A DNA stretch of 64,000 nt from Synechococcus sp. MW101C3 (GCF_002252635.1 NZ_NQKX01000006.1:186001-250000); one strand, 5' to 3'; counted from the stretch's first letter, positions 1 to 9,049 are shown. The notes: generated from the sequence alone by a model not told the origin. Numbers and translations are program-made.

Positions 1-2
1 CC

Positions 3-458
3 TTCTGGCTGATGAAGAGCGAGCCGGACGTCTACGGAATCGACCATCTCGCCAGCGAGGGCACCACCCTCTGGGATGGGATTCGCAATTACCAGGCGCG
101 CAATTACATGCGCAGCATGCAGGTGGGCGATCAGGCCTTCTTCTATCACTCGAATACCAAGCCCCCCGGGATCATCGGCCTGATGGAGGTGGTCGCCACC
201 GGGCTCACCGATCCCACCCAGTTCGATCCAACCTCCTCCTATTTCGACCCTGCCTCGAAGCCCGAGGCGCCGCGTTGGGATTGCGTACGGCTGGCTTATC
301 GCCGCACCTTCGATCAGCTGCTGAGCCTGGATGCCCTGCGGGAATCGTTCACGCCCGAAGAGCTGATGGTGGTGCGGCGCGGCAACCGGCTTTCGATCCT
401 GCCCGTTGCCGATGCCATCGCAGCGCGCCTGATGGCATTGCTGCTGCAGGCCCCATGA
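3..458 (+). CDS. EVE domain-containing protein (5' truncated by window edge)
   Basis: The reading frame is open from the window edge. The residues F-W-L-M-K-S-E-P at the very start match the usual N-terminus of EVE-domain proteins (YWLMKSEP), so only a few residues are probably missing, and the ATG at 12 is internal. Further family signatures are WDGIRNYQARN and FFYHSN. EVE domains belong to the PUA-like superfamily and are thought to bind modified bases in nucleic acids; the cellular role here is unknown. The stop overlaps the start of the next gene by 4 nt (ATGA), so the two are probably co-translated. Confidence 0.88.
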   Translation, partial: FWLMKSEPDVYGIDHLASEGTTLWDGIRNYQARNYMRSMQVGDQAFFYHSNTKPPGIIGLMEVVATGLTDPTQFDPTSSYFDPASKPEAPRWDCVRLAYRRTFDQLLSLDALRESFTPEELMVVRRGNRLSILPVADAIAARLMALLLQAP

Positions 459-1255
459 CAACCGCCGGCGGGTCCATGGCCCCGCTGGCGATCGGTTCCT
501 GCCTGCGGCGGGGCTGGCGCGCCTTTGGGCAGGCGCCGTTGCGGTTCATGGGTTTCACCTTGCTGGGCGGGGTGCTCAACCTGATCGGCCAGCTGGCGCA
601 GAACCGTGGCAGTGACGGGCTCCAGCAGGGCGGGCCGGCGGGTTATCTGTTCCTGGCTTTGGCCGGCCTGGCCGCTGGGGGGGCCAGCAACATCTGGCTG
701 AACGTGGGGCTCCTCCGCGGCAACCGGATCGCCCTGGCGGCAGGGCAACCAAGCTTCGCCGAGCTGGCTCGCTGGGAAGGTGCGGCCGTGCTACGCCTCC
801 TGGGCATGGCGGTGCTGATGCTGCTGGTCAACGCGCTGGTGCTGATCACCTGCGGGCTGGTGGCAGGGGTGCTGAGTCTGCTCACTCCAGTCCTGGGCAT
901 GCTGGCGCTGGTGCCGGGGGGCGCCGCCCTGCTGATCCTCAATGCCAGCCAGGTGTTTCAGCTGCCATTGTTGGTGGTGGAAGGGCTGGGGCCGGTACGG
1001 GCCTTTCAGCGCGGCTGGTCGAGGAAGACACGCCGCTGGGCGCCGCTGTATTTGCTGACGCTGGCCCTCCATGGCCTCCAGGTGGTGATGGTGCTGCTGG
1101 TGCCCACCCCCTTCGCCGCTCTGGCGGTGCTGCTGGCGGTGGGGCTGCTGATCGGTTGGCCGGTGATGATCGGCACCCTCATGGCCGGCTACAGCGACCT
1201 GTTCGGCCAAGGCTTCGTGCAGGGCGGGATCACCCGGACGCTCAGCGAGCGCTGA
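455..1255 (+). CDS. Multi-pass membrane protein of unknown function
   Basis: A 267-residue protein with several long hydrophobic segments (about residues 27-45, 60-90, 110-165 and 205-255), so an integral membrane protein. The ATG at 455 was chosen because it overlaps the stop of the upstream EVE gene as ATGA; the same frame is open further upstream, but that would run far into the EVE gene. The central run of Gly, Leu and Val with no polar catalytic motif gives no enzyme assignment. It loosely resembles the membrane regions of GPDPase_memb-like proteins, but I would not name it. Its 3' end overlaps the convergent DUF2811 gene by 14 nt. Confidence 0.75.
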   Translation: MTTAGGSMAPLAIGSCLRRGWRAFGQAPLRFMGFTLLGGVLNLIGQLAQNRGSDGLQQGGPAGYLFLALAGLAAGGASNIWLNVGLLRGNRIALAAGQPSFAELARWEGAAVLRLLGMAVLMLLVNALVLITCGLVAGVLSLLTPVLGMLALVPGGAALLILNASQVFQLPLLVVEGLGPVRAFQRGWSRKTRRWAPLYLLTLALHGLQVVMVLLVPTPFAALAVLLAVGLLIGWPVMIGTLMAGYSDLFGQGFVQGGITRTLSER

Positions 1256-1553
1256 AGCAGCCGTCCTCTGAGGCGTTCCAGTTGAACATGTTGCCGACGT
1301 AGCAACGGGTCACGGCGCGGCTGTTGACCCCGTTCTGCACCAGGAAGCCCGCCAGAGCGGCCTGGAACAGGCGGTACTGGTCCCAGTTGGGGTGAGCATC
1401 GATGAAGGTGCGCATCGAGCCCAGCAAGGCCTCCGGCACCTCTGCCCTGATGCTCACCACCCCGGCGGCACCATCGCTGCCCTCGGCAGCGTCAGACGGA
1501 CGGACGCGGGACGGGCAACGCGGGTAGCTGTCGACAACGGAGGCAGGATCCAT
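1242..1553 (-). CDS. DUF2811 family protein
   Basis: The C-terminal two thirds carry the cyanobacterial DUF2811 pattern: VSIRAEVPEALL, then AHPNWDQYRLFQAALAGFL and NGVNSRAV. The family has no assigned function. The first 30 residues are Ser/Asp/Pro-rich and unlike the family, so translation may really start at the GTG at 1460, immediately before VSIRAEV. The ATG at 1553 is the longest option and is reported here. The gene is tail-to-tail with the membrane protein and the 3' ends overlap by 14 nt. Confidence 0.78.
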   Translation of the reverse strand: MDPASVVDSYPRCPSRVRPSDAAEGSDGAAGVVSIRAEVPEALLGSMRTFIDAHPNWDQYRLFQAALAGFLVQNGVNSRAVTRCYVGNMFNWNASEDGCFSAR

Positions 1554-1875
1554 CGAGGCGCGGCAGGAGGGTGGTCGTCACCCAGTTCCCCACAAGCTTC
1601 CGATGGCGTCAAATCGAGGGCAGAGGGGCTGACATTGCCCATCCCAGCGTGAGATTGCGGGCCCAGCTGCGCTCCGGGGTGGTAACGAGCGCGTTAAGGC
1701 TTGCCCTTGAAGCGATCGACGCCGCGTGTCAAGGGGAGAACCTGCGGCGGGGCGGTTCTCCACAGGTGACTGCCAGGGCAGCCGGTCCGGGCAGTCCGGC
1801 CTGTGGAAAAGCTGGGCAAAACCCGCCGCGATCCGGGGGCTGGGCTGGGAACAGGTTGCTGATCAGCAGTGCTGA
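1554..1875. other. Intergenic region with two DnaA-box-like sites
   Basis: About 320 nt between two minus-strand genes. I see no credible gene; the open frames are high-GC artefacts. It holds TTCTCCACAGG at 1756-1766 and its near inverse CCTGTGGAAAA at 1800-1810. The latter reads TTTTCCACA on the minus strand, close to the cyanobacterial DnaA box. Two sites alone do not make an origin. Confidence 0.4.
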
Positions 1876-1880
1876 TCAGC
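1858..1880. repeat. Perfect 23-nt palindrome over the stop of the DUF1818 gene
   Basis: GCTGATCAGCA, a single G, then its exact reverse complement. It includes the stop codon (1876-1878) of the minus-strand DUF1818 gene. It would form an 11-bp hairpin in RNA but has no T-tract, so it may stabilise a 3' end or be a weak terminator. Confidence 0.6.
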
Positions 1881-2292
1881 CGCCCAATCCCTCCGTGGTC
1901 TCACACCCTGCCGGCTCCAGCACCAGGGGTGCCAAGGCCTGCGCCAGAGCGGCGCTGGCGGCAGGCGTCCAGCTCCCTTCCAGGCCCCGCTGCCCATCGC
2001 TGGGCGCCAGCACGAAGCGCAGCGCCCAACAGCGGCGATCGCCACAGAGGCCGAGCCACCAAGGGCCACGCTCCAGCTCCAGCTCCAGGCTCTCTTCTGC
2101 CATCAGCTGGCCGGCAATGGCGGTGTGTTGCTCGATCAGCTCGAGCAGGCCCCGGCGCAGTTCGGCCGCTTCGGCCAGGCTCAGCTCCGCTGCCCAGCCA
2201 TCACCGCCGATCAACACGCCAAAGGGATGGCGGCCAGCCTCAAGAGCCAGCCGCCATCCCTCCCCCTCAGTGGCAAATCCTGCCGGGTGCAT
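1876..2292 (-). CDS. DUF1818 family protein
   Basis: A 138-residue soluble protein matching the cyanobacterial DUF1818 family: GEGWRLALEAGRHPFGVLIGG near the N-terminus, an acidic helical centre (LAEAAELRRGLLELIEQH) and the WWLGLCGD and LRFVL strands. Family function is unknown. It lies downstream of rpoZ on the same strand with a 117-nt gap, so it may be read from the same promoter. The ATG at 2292 gives the usual family length. The stop lies inside a perfect palindrome. Confidence 0.8.
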   Translation of the reverse strand: MHPAGFATEGEGWRLALEAGRHPFGVLIGGDGWAAELSLAEAAELRRGLLELIEQHTAIAGQLMAEESLELELERGPWWLGLCGDRRCWALRFVLAPSDGQRGLEGSWTPAASAALAQALAPLVLEPAGCETTEGLGG

Positions 2293-2409
2293 CAGGTTGC
2301 AGGGGCCGCAATTGAGAGCACTGAACCAGCCGGCACGGCCAGCTCAGGTGCAACGACCCCAGCCGGCACTCCTGAGCCAGAAACAACGGCGCTGCCAGCG
2401 GCGGATCGA

Positions 2410-2640
2410 TCAGCCGGGCAGCAGATCGGGCTGATCCTGCTCATCGGAGAGCTCCACGATGGCCCGCTGGACTGGCTTGATCATCGAATCCTCCAGGAGC
2501 CCGTCGAAATCATCGAAACGGCGCTGCTTGGCCCGAAAGGCGATCTTCACCGTGGTGAGGTAGCGGTTGCTCGACTGACGAATCAGGCTTTCGGCACGCT
2601 GGGCCAGTTCCTTCGGGTTCACCGTGGCGCCGGAATACAT
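2410..2640 (-). CDS. rpoZ: DNA-directed RNA polymerase subunit omega
   Basis: A 76-residue protein with the cyanobacterial/plastid-type omega core: [17 protein letters not shown], the basic [12 protein letters not shown] segment and the [15 protein letters not shown] helix. Omega binds the beta' subunit, helps RNA polymerase assembly and in cyanobacteria supports primary sigma factor recruitment. Length is normal. It is divergent from the Hsp70-like gene, with 110 nt between the start codons where both promoters should lie. Confidence 0.93.
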   Translation of the reverse strand: MYSGATVNPKELAQRAESLIRQSSNRYLTTVKIAFRAKQRRFDDFDGLLEDSMIKPVQRAIVELSDEQDQPDLLPG

Positions 2641-2750
2641 AGGTCATGTTGATTTCCCTGACCTTAGGCCAGCTCGGGCGGAAGGGTCAGCCGCCAAGCG
2701 GATGCCGGCGGCCATCCGCCAAGCTGCGCGGAGCCCTTCGCCCGCTCACG

Positions 2751-4346
2751 ATGGCGACACCTGGCACCCTGGCGATTGACCTGGGCAGCACCACCACGGT
2801 GGTGGCCTTCCAGTCCGCCGAGGGCGGCGCGCCCCAGCTCGTGGAGATCCCCCCCTACAGCTGCGCTGACCCCTGCGTGGTCCCCAGCCTGCTGTGGCTT
2901 GCCAGCGCCACAGCGGAGCAGCCGTTGATCGGGCGCCAGGTGATCGAGGCCGGCCTCGCCGGCAGTGAAGGCCCTGAGCTCTGCCGCGATTTCAAGCGCG
3001 GCATCGGCGGCTGCGCCGATGCCGGCCGCGAAGAAGGAGCCGGTGGCGCCGCCGCTGCGTCTGTGCTGTCCCCGGAGCAGGCCGGAGCGATGCTGCTGCG
3101 CCAGCTCTGGCGCCACCTGCCAGCGCAGCTGGCCCCCACCCGTCTGGTGCTCACCGCGCCGATCGACGGCTACCGCGGCTATCGGGAATGGCTGCACGCC
3201 GTCAGCCAGGACCTGGCTGTTGAGGAGGTGGCCCTGGTGGATGAGCCCACCGCTGCGGCCATCGGCGCCGGACTGCCCCCCGGCAGCCGCGTGCTGGTGG
3301 TGGATCTTGGTGGCGGCACGATCGATCTTTCGCTGGTGGCGCTCGAAGGCGGCGAGGGGCGCGCCGCGCCGGTGGCCCAGCTGCTGCGCTTCGCCGGCCG
3401 CGACCTCAGAAACAGCAGCCAGAAACTGCGCTGCGCCAGGGTCGTGGGCAAGGCGGGCGTGGCCCTCGGCGGCCGGGACATCGACCGCTGGATCGCCGCG
3501 GCGCTCTGGGCGCAGGTAAACGGCCAGGGCCCGCCACCCGGCACCTTGCTGGAAGCTGCGGAATCCCTCAAGTGCCGGCTGAGCGACAGCGCCGCGGCGT
3601 CGGTGCTGACGATGCTGCCGGGGGGCACCAGCCGCCTGCTGCAGCTGAGCCGCCAGGAACTGGAAACCACTCTTCTGGAGCAGGGATTTCTCTCTCTGCT
3701 GGACGAGCTGCTGGAGCGGGTGCTCGCCGCCGCCAGGGCCGAGGGGCTGGCGTTGGCGGACGTGGAGGCCATCCTGCCGGTGGGGGGCAGCAGCCGGATT
3801 CCGCTCGTGCGCCGCTGGCTGCAGGAGCGATGCCCCGGTGTGCCCCTGCGCGACGAACGGCCGATCGAGGCGGTGGCCCTGGGGGCGCTGGCGCTCACCC
3901 CGGGCGTGCGGATCAAGGACGTGCTCGCCCGGGGCGTATCCCTGCGCTGCTGGGACCAGCGCAGCGGCAGCCATCGCTGGCATCCGCTGTTTGTCGAAGG
4001 GCAGAACTGGCCCACCACCCAGCCGCTGGAGCTGCTGCTCGCCTGCAGCGACGACGGCCAGGAGCAGATCGACCTGGTGCTGGGGGAGCCCCGCGACGAC
4101 GAACGCTCCGAGGTGGTGTTTCGCGATGGACTGCCCCAGCTGCGGCGGCGGCCCGCAGGGGAGGCGGAGGTGCAGCCCTGGGGGCAGCAACCCGCGCCGA
4201 TCAGTCTCGATACTCCCGGAAAACGTGGCAGCGATTGCCTGCGGCTCCACTTTCAGATCGATGGGCAGGGCCAGCTGGTGCTGGAAAGCGAAGACCTGAG
4301 CACGTCGCGGCGCTCACCCCCTCAGCCGCTTGGCCCCGTGCGTTGA
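2751..4346 (+). CDS. Hsp70/DnaK-like protein (short, divergent)
   Basis: A 531-residue actin-fold ATPase. Visible Hsp70 nucleotide-binding motifs in order are LAIDLGSTTTVVAF (phosphate 1, residues about 6-19), VDEPTAAAIG (about 163), LVVDLGGGTIDLS (phosphate 2, about 183) and ILPVGGSSRIPLVRRW (adenosine motif, about 342). A canonical DnaK has about 630 residues; here the part after the ATPase domain is short and not DnaK-like, and no EEVD-type tail is seen. It is therefore a specialised Hsp70 relative, not the main DnaK. The ATG at 2751 fits the family N-terminus. The following 4468-5334 gene may be its partner, which is inference from adjacency. Confidence 0.88.
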   Translation: MATPGTLAIDLGSTTTVVAFQSAEGGAPQLVEIPPYSCADPCVVPSLLWLASATAEQPLIGRQVIEAGLAGSEGPELCRDFKRGIGGCADAGREEGAGGAAAASVLSPEQAGAMLLRQLWRHLPAQLAPTRLVLTAPIDGYRGYREWLHAVSQDLAVEEVALVDEPTAAAIGAGLPPGSRVLVVDLGGGTIDLSLVALEGGEGRAAPVAQLLRFAGRDLRNSSQKLRCARVVGKAGVALGGRDIDRWIAAALWAQVNGQGPPPGTLLEAAESLKCRLSDSAAASVLTMLPGGTSRLLQLSRQELETTLLEQGFLSLLDELLERVLAAARAEGLALADVEAILPVGGSSRIPLVRRWLQERCPGVPLRDERPIEAVALGALALTPGVRIKDVLARGVSLRCWDQRSGSHRWHPLFVEGQNWPTTQPLELLLACSDDGQEQIDLVLGEPRDDERSEVVFRDGLPQLRRRPAGEAEVQPWGQQPAPISLDTPGKRGSDCLRLHFQIDGQGQLVLESEDLSTSRRSPPQPLGPVR

Positions 4347-4467
4347 GACCGCTCGCTTCCACTGAGACGAAGCGCTTCCGCTGGCCCCACCCGTGGTGAT
4401 CAATCAGCCCACGCGTAGGCAGTGGACGACAGCGCGGCTGACCCCGCCAGGCTGAAAGCCGCGGGTC

Positions 4468-5334
4468 GTGTTCATAGAAAGGGAGGATTGCCTGTTCCTT
4501 GCCTTGGCCATCCGCCGCCACAGGCTTCCGCGTTTCTGGTTGGCGCTCACTCTCGGCCTGGTGGCCGCTGTGATCGGTGCGGCACGCTGGTGGGAAGGCC
4601 AACTGCCTGGCCGGCTCGAGCGGGCGGCCAGCGAGGGGCGCTACGAGGCCTGCCTCGCCTACAGCGACCAGCTGGCTTCACTCCGCTGGATGACAGGGCG
4701 CGCACCGCGCGAACAAGGCCGCTGCCGCCGTGCGCGCGCCGAGCGGCTCTGGCAGGGGCAGCGCTGGCAGGAGGCACTTCAGCTGCAACTGCTGCTGGCC
4801 AATTCCGAAGCAGGCATCCACGCTGACCGAGACCGGTTGCGCTCCTGGCAGGAAGAGCTGCGCACCAAGGCGATGGCCCGTTTCGAGGCCGGAGATCTGG
4901 AGGGGGCGATGGTGTTCCTCAAACCGATGGGCGAAGACCGCCACCCCGCGGGTGACGCGCTCGGTGACAACCTCAGGGAGTTCTGGAGCCGTAACCGCTT
5001 TCAGCAGGAGAGGGCCACCCAGTTGGTGGAGCAGAAACGCTGGTGGGAAGCGCTTGAAGCCCTCAACCGGATCGATCATCCCTGGTGGAAATCGCAGTCA
5101 GCCGTGCTGCGCAGGCAGGTGGAAACCGCCATCTCCGGTCTGAAAACCCAGGAGCAGGAGCATCACAGCCATGGCGCTACGGCAGCCAACTCCGTGCCCG
5201 TGGCCGAGCTGGATGCGGCCATCAAGGGTCTGCTCGCCCAGGGGATCGACGACTGGTCGGCCTTCACCCGGGCCTGCCGGCAACTCGGCGGGAAGGTGGT
5301 GGAGAGCGGCCCCGAAACCACCTGTCAACGCTGA
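4468..5334 (+). CDS. Membrane-anchored protein of unknown function
   Basis: A 288-residue protein with one hydrophobic segment near the N-terminus (about residues 22-40, FWLALTLGLVAAVIGAA), followed by a long helical, Trp- and Arg-rich soluble part containing repeated helix pairs (for example the RLWQGQRWQEALQLQLLLA and KRWWEALEALNRID segments) that look TPR-like. The topology is probably a single anchor with a soluble domain. The start is unsure: GTG at 4468 is the longest; a GGGAGG at 4481-4486 could instead serve a CTG at 4492 or TTG at 4504. It sits between the Hsp70-like gene and ftrV, all on one strand. Confidence 0.72.
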   Translation: MFIEREDCLFLALAIRRHRLPRFWLALTLGLVAAVIGAARWWEGQLPGRLERAASEGRYEACLAYSDQLASLRWMTGRAPREQGRCRRARAERLWQGQRWQEALQLQLLLANSEAGIHADRDRLRSWQEELRTKAMARFEAGDLEGAMVFLKPMGEDRHPAGDALGDNLREFWSRNRFQQERATQLVEQKRWWEALEALNRIDHPWWKSQSAVLRRQVETAISGLKTQEQEHHSHGATAANSVPVAELDAAIKGLLAQGIDDWSAFTRACRQLGGKVVESGPETTCQR

Positions 5335-5343
5335 AGGGATGCC

Positions 5344-5601
5344 GTGACAGGATTGCCGCCGTCCGCCACCGCATCCTTCATGAAGCCGGGAGAACAGGTC
5401 AGGGTCTGCCAGAGCGTCGTGGTGTACACCCATCCAGAGCACCGCGGTCAGCCCTTCGACCTCCAGGGACTGGAAGGTGAGGTGTTCCAGGTGCTTGACG
5501 ACTGGAAAGGTCGTCCGATCAGCCCGACCCTGCCGGTGGTGGTGGCGTTCGGTCGCTATCGCGCCCATTTCCGCCCGGACGAGCTCGAGCCGGTGGCCTG
5601 A
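5344..5601 (+). CDS. ftrV: Ferredoxin-thioredoxin reductase, variable chain
   Basis: The core matches FtrV: VRVCQSVVVYTHPEHRGQ, FDLQGLEGEVFQVLDDWKGRPISPTLPV, and AHFRPDEL at the C-terminus. The variable chain pairs with the catalytic [4Fe-4S] chain FtrC to pass electrons from photosystem I-reduced ferredoxin to thioredoxins, controlling light-dependent enzyme activity. FtrC is not in this window. The GTG at 5344 gives 85 residues; the in-frame ATG at 5380 (MKPGEQVRV) would give about 73, which is also the usual family length. The gene starts 9 nt after the preceding stop. Confidence 0.9.
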   Translation: MTGLPPSATASFMKPGEQVRVCQSVVVYTHPEHRGQPFDLQGLEGEVFQVLDDWKGRPISPTLPVVVAFGRYRAHFRPDELEPVA

Positions 5602-5612
5602 AGAGACTTGCC

Positions 5613-6161
5613 TCAGGGCTTGAGCAGCACCACACCATCGCGCCCATCCACGGCCGCCAGCCAGAGCTGAATCGACTCCTGGCGGCTGGTGGGCACCACC
5701 CGACCACAGAAATCAGGCTGGATCGGCAGCTCCCGGTGCCCCCGGTCCACCATCACCAGCAAACGCACCACCGCCGGCCGGCCCCAGGCGTGCAACGCCT
5801 CCAGAGCGGCGCGCACCGTCCGTCCGGTGAAGATCACATCGTCCACCAGCACCACATGGCGGCCTTCGAGCGCTGCAGGCAGCTGGGTGGCCTGCACCAT
5901 GCGGGTGCCCACCCGGGCCAGGTCGTCGCGGTGGAAGGTGGGATCAAGGCTGCCCTGATCCACTGGATGACCGCAGCTGGCTTCGAGCTGGGCGGCCAGC
6001 ACCCGTGCCAGTTCCACGCCGCGGGTGGGGATGCCGAGCAGCAACAGCTGGCGGCTGTCCGGCGCACTCTCCAGCACCTGGGAGGCAAGGCGATGAACCG
6101 TGCGGGTCAGATCCTGGGCGGAGAGAATCTCCACGCAATGGTCACCGATTGACGACACCAT
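5613..6161 (-). CDS. pyrR: Bifunctional pyrimidine operon regulator / uracil phosphoribosyltransferase
   Basis: A 182-residue type I phosphoribosyltransferase. The PRPP-binding loop is VVLVDDVIFTGRTVRAAL (about residues 103-120), and LGIPTRGVELARVL and the C-terminal RVVPTSRQESIQLWL are typical of PyrR. In Firmicutes PyrR attenuates pyr operons and has weak uracil phosphoribosyltransferase activity; in cyanobacteria its regulatory targets are less clear and no pyr biosynthetic gene is adjacent. It is divergent from gpmI. Confidence 0.9.
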   Translation of the reverse strand: MVSSIGDHCVEILSAQDLTRTVHRLASQVLESAPDSRQLLLLGIPTRGVELARVLAAQLEASCGHPVDQGSLDPTFHRDDLARVGTRMVQATQLPAALEGRHVVLVDDVIFTGRTVRAALEALHAWGRPAVVRLLVMVDRGHRELPIQPDFCGRVVPTSRQESIQLWLAAVDGRDGVVLLKP

Positions 6162-6380
6162 GTGGGGATCCCGGGGGTGAAATGGTAAGGGAGTCTCCTT
6201 GCGCTTATGCCCATTAGCTGACGCTTACCGGCCTGCTTTCTGTGACGAAGAGATCACACTGTAATTTTGAGGGCGATCAGCCTGTATCAGGGCTTTGCGG
6301 AAGAATCGGTGACCGACATTCCTTCCACGAGCTCCAGCTCTCGCCCGAGCGGCTCTCTCCCCCCTCCCCCCTCCGGCCCC

Positions 6381-7985
6381 GTGGATCACCGCTACGTGCC
6401 ACCGGTGGTATTGGCCATTCTCGATGGCTGGGGATACCGCGAAGCCAGCGATAACAATGCGATCCGCGCGGCCAGCACCCCGGTGATGGATGCGCTGTGG
6501 GAGGCGTACCCCCACACGCTGATCCAGGCGAGCGGCGGCGACGTGGGCCTGCCCGACGGCCAGATGGGCAACTCGGAAGTGGGCCACCTCACCATCGGCT
6601 CCGGGCGGATCATCCGGCAGGAGCTGGTGCGGATCGGCAAAGCGGTGAAGGACGGCAGCCTTGCCGCCAATCCCGCCCTCAATGCCCTGGCCGACACCCT
6701 GCTGGTGAATGGCGGCGCACTCCACCTGATCGGCCTCTGCTCCGACGGCGGCGTGCACAGCCACATCGATCACCTGGGCGGGCTGTTGCAGTGGGCCGCA
6801 GGCCGCGGCCTCAGCGACGTCTGCATCCATGTGGTCACCGACGGGCGCGACACCCCGCCCCAGAGCGCGATCGCCTTCCTCGACCGCATCGATGCCCAGA
6901 TCACAGCCGCCGGCGTGGGGCGGATCAGCACGATCTGCGGCCGTTACTGGAGCATGGACCGCGACAACCGCTGGGACCGCACCGAGAAGGCCTACCGATT
7001 GCTCACCGAGGCCAGACCGGCCGACGGCCCGCTCACGGCCCAGCAGGTGGTCCTGGCGGCCTACGAGAACGGCATCAACGATGAGTTCCTTGAGCCCTAC
7101 CGCCTCAGCTCCGGCCACCTGAGCCCAGGCGATGGCCTGATCTGTTTCAACTTCCGCCCCGACCGGGTGCGTCAGTTGGTGCGCGCCCTTGTGCTCGAAG
7201 ACTTCAGCGGTTTCTCCCGGGAGCGCATCGAGCCTCTGCACCTGGTCACTTTCACCCAGTACGAGCAAGCCCTCGACGTGGCGGTGGCCTTCCCCCCCGA
7301 GTCACTCGATGGTCTGCTCGGCCAGGTGGTCTCCGAACACGGGCTGCGCCAGTTGCGCACCGCCGAAACGGAGAAGTATCCGCACGTCACCTATTTCCTC
7401 AACGGCGGCATCGAGCAGCCCTTCAACGGCGAAGACCGCCACCTGGTGCCCTCCCCGCGGGTGGCCACCTACGACCAGGCTCCCGAGATGTCCGCCGCTG
7501 CCCTCACCGACAGCTGCATCGCCTCCATCAACAAAGGCATCTACTCCCTGGTGGTGATCAACTACGCCAATCCCGACATGGTGGGCCATACGGGGCAGAT
7601 GGAGGCCACGGCCGCCGCCATCGCCACCGTGGATCATTGCGTGGGCCGACTGATGGAAGCCACCAATCGGCAGGGGGGCACCCTGCTGATCACCGCCGAT
7701 CACGGCAATGCCGAAGTGATGAAAGGGGAGGACGGGCGGCCCTGGACGGCCCACACCACCAACCCGGTTCCGGTGATCCTGGTGGAAGGGGAACGGCGCA
7801 AGCTGGCTGGCCACGGCACGGATGTGCGCCTGAGGGAAGGGGGCGGCCTGGCGGACATCGCCCCCACCCTGCTGGAGATCCTTGAGCTGCCTGTGCCCGC
7901 CAACATGACGGGGACCTCCCTGATCGAGCCATCGCCACTGCTGCCCACTCCTGAGCCCTTGCGGCCACGGGCGCTGCAGGTCTGA
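6381..7985 (+). CDS. gpmI: 2,3-bisphosphoglycerate-independent phosphoglycerate mutase
   Basis: Interconverts 3- and 2-phosphoglycerate in glycolysis using two Mn ions and a phosphoserine intermediate. Seen: [13 protein letters not shown] at the N-terminus, [10 protein letters not shown] containing the catalytic Ser, [20 protein letters not shown], and [13 protein letters not shown] with metal ligands near the C-terminus. The GTG at 6381 gives 534 residues, the normal length. Two longer in-frame starts exist (GTG 6309, TTG 6267), but they add a Ser/Pro-rich leader unlike the family. It is divergent from pyrR. Confidence 0.95.
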   Translation: MDHRYVPPVVLAILDGWGYREASDNNAIRAASTPVMDALWEAYPHTLIQASGGDVGLPDGQMGNSEVGHLTIGSGRIIRQELVRIGKAVKDGSLAANPALNALADTLLVNGGALHLIGLCSDGGVHSHIDHLGGLLQWAAGRGLSDVCIHVVTDGRDTPPQSAIAFLDRIDAQITAAGVGRISTICGRYWSMDRDNRWDRTEKAYRLLTEARPADGPLTAQQVVLAAYENGINDEFLEPYRLSSGHLSPGDGLICFNFRPDRVRQLVRALVLEDFSGFSRERIEPLHLVTFTQYEQALDVAVAFPPESLDGLLGQVVSEHGLRQLRTAETEKYPHVTYFLNGGIEQPFNGEDRHLVPSPRVATYDQAPEMSAAALTDSCIASINKGIYSLVVINYANPDMVGHTGQMEATAAAIATVDHCVGRLMEATNRQGGTLLITADHGNAEVMKGEDGRPWTAHTTNPVPVILVEGERRKLAGHGTDVRLREGGGLADIAPTLLEILELPVPANMTGTSLIEPSPLLPTPEPLRPRALQV

Positions 7986-8077
7986 GCCCGGCGGGCCGTC
8001 AGGGCCGTCAGCCTGCCCGCACTCTGAAGGGCCGATCGGCCTGGCGTTCGGGCCTGGTGTTTGGGTAGGGTCTGAAG

Positions 8078-8308
8078 ATGATCACCACGGTTCTTTCCTG
8101 GATCTGGGCCGCTCTCGGCGTGCTCCTGATCGCCAGCGTGTTGCTGCACAGCCCCAAGGGCGATGGCATGGGAGGCCTGGCCAGCAGCGGCGGGTCGATG
8201 TTCAGCAGCGCCCGCAGCGCCGAAGCCACGCTCAACCGCGTCACCTGGACCCTGCTTGCCCTGTTTCTCGGCCTCGCCGTGGTGCTGAGCGCCGGCTGGC
8301 TGCGCTGA
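8078..8308 (+). CDS. secG: Protein translocase subunit SecG
   Basis: A 76-residue membrane protein with two hydrophobic helices (about residues 3-22 and 54-73) joined by a loop holding LHSPKGDGMGGL and the Ser/Gly-rich GGSMFSS segment, the SecG signature. SecG associates with SecYE in the plasma or thylakoid membrane and stimulates preprotein translocation. Linkage to gpmI upstream on the same strand is common. The next gene, msrB, starts 8 nt after its stop. Confidence 0.93.
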   Translation: MITTVLSWIWAALGVLLIASVLLHSPKGDGMGGLASSGGSMFSSARSAEATLNRVTWTLLALFLGLAVVLSAGWLR

Positions 8309-8315
8309 CCCTGCC

Positions 8316-8807
8316 GTGACACCAATCAAACGCCGTGGCTTGCTGGCCTCGCTGGCCCTCCTGCTCTCTCCCCTGTTGGGAGGCCGAAAAGCTGAGGCTG
8401 CGAGCAAGGCGGGCGATCCTGCCTGGCAACTCAGTGAGGCTGCCTGGAAGGAGCGCCTGAGTCCTGCCGCCTTTGCAGTGCTGCGCCGTGAGGGCACGGA
8501 GCGGCCGTTCTCCAGCCCGCTCAACAACGAAAAGCGAGCCGGCACCTACGTGTGTGCTGGCTGCCGTTTGCCGCTGTTCTCCTCCACCACGAAATTCGAC
8601 AGTGGCACCGGCTGGCCCAGCTTCTGGCAGCCCCTGCCGAATGCGGTGGTCACCCAGCTGGATTTCAAATTGATCGTGCCCCGCACGGAATACCACTGCC
8701 GCCGCTGCGGCGGGCATCAGGGCCATGTGTTCAACGATGGACCCAGGCCCACCGGCAAGCGTTACTGCAACAACGGCGTCGCGCTTGCCTTCGTGCCCGG
8801 CAAGTAG
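8316..8807 (+). CDS. msrB: Peptide-methionine (R)-S-oxide reductase with N-terminal export-like segment
   Basis: Reduces methionine-R-sulfoxide in proteins. The N-terminus has K-R-R followed by a hydrophobic run GLLASLALLLSPLLGG, which looks like a Tat- or Sec-type signal and would place the enzyme in the periplasm or thylakoid lumen (inference). The catalytic domain has the two Zn-binding CxxC pairs (CAGC and CRRC), the DSGTGWPSFW motif, HCRRCGGHQGHVFNDGP and the catalytic Cys in RYCNNGVAL. The GTG at 8316 is used; a start after the signal would remove it. Length is 163 residues. Confidence 0.92.
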   Translation: MTPIKRRGLLASLALLLSPLLGGRKAEAASKAGDPAWQLSEAAWKERLSPAAFAVLRREGTERPFSSPLNNEKRAGTYVCAGCRLPLFSSTTKFDSGTGWPSFWQPLPNAVVTQLDFKLIVPRTEYHCRRCGGHQGHVFNDGPRPTGKRYCNNGVALAFVPGK

Positions 8808-8905
8808 GAACTTACTGCGGCAGGGACGTTGAGCCCTTGCGCCGTTGCGGCATACCTCTGCGCATGCACCGTGGCGCCTCCCCGCCGGCCACATGGACAA
8901 AGGAC

Positions 8906-8934
8906 AAAAAAAAGAGCAGGAATTTGGCCTGCTC
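8906..8934 (-). terminator. Rho-independent terminator of groL
   Basis: On the minus strand GAGCAGG, a 7-nt loop and CCTGCTC are followed directly by eight T. It lies about 150 nt past the groL stop and is the strongest intrinsic terminator in this part of the window. Confidence 0.9.
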
Positions 8935-9049
8935 CGGTGATGCACTGATCGCTCGCAACTGATCTGCTGCTGGTTGGCAGCTGATCGCTCGAAGTTGGCG
9001 GTTCGAAGCTGCTGGCTTGAAGCAGTGACGGTTGATCGGAGCTGGATCC

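Noticed and set aside
1554-1875. Replication origin
   Set aside because: Only two DnaA-box-like sites, no AT-rich unwinding region and no dnaA or dnaN nearby.
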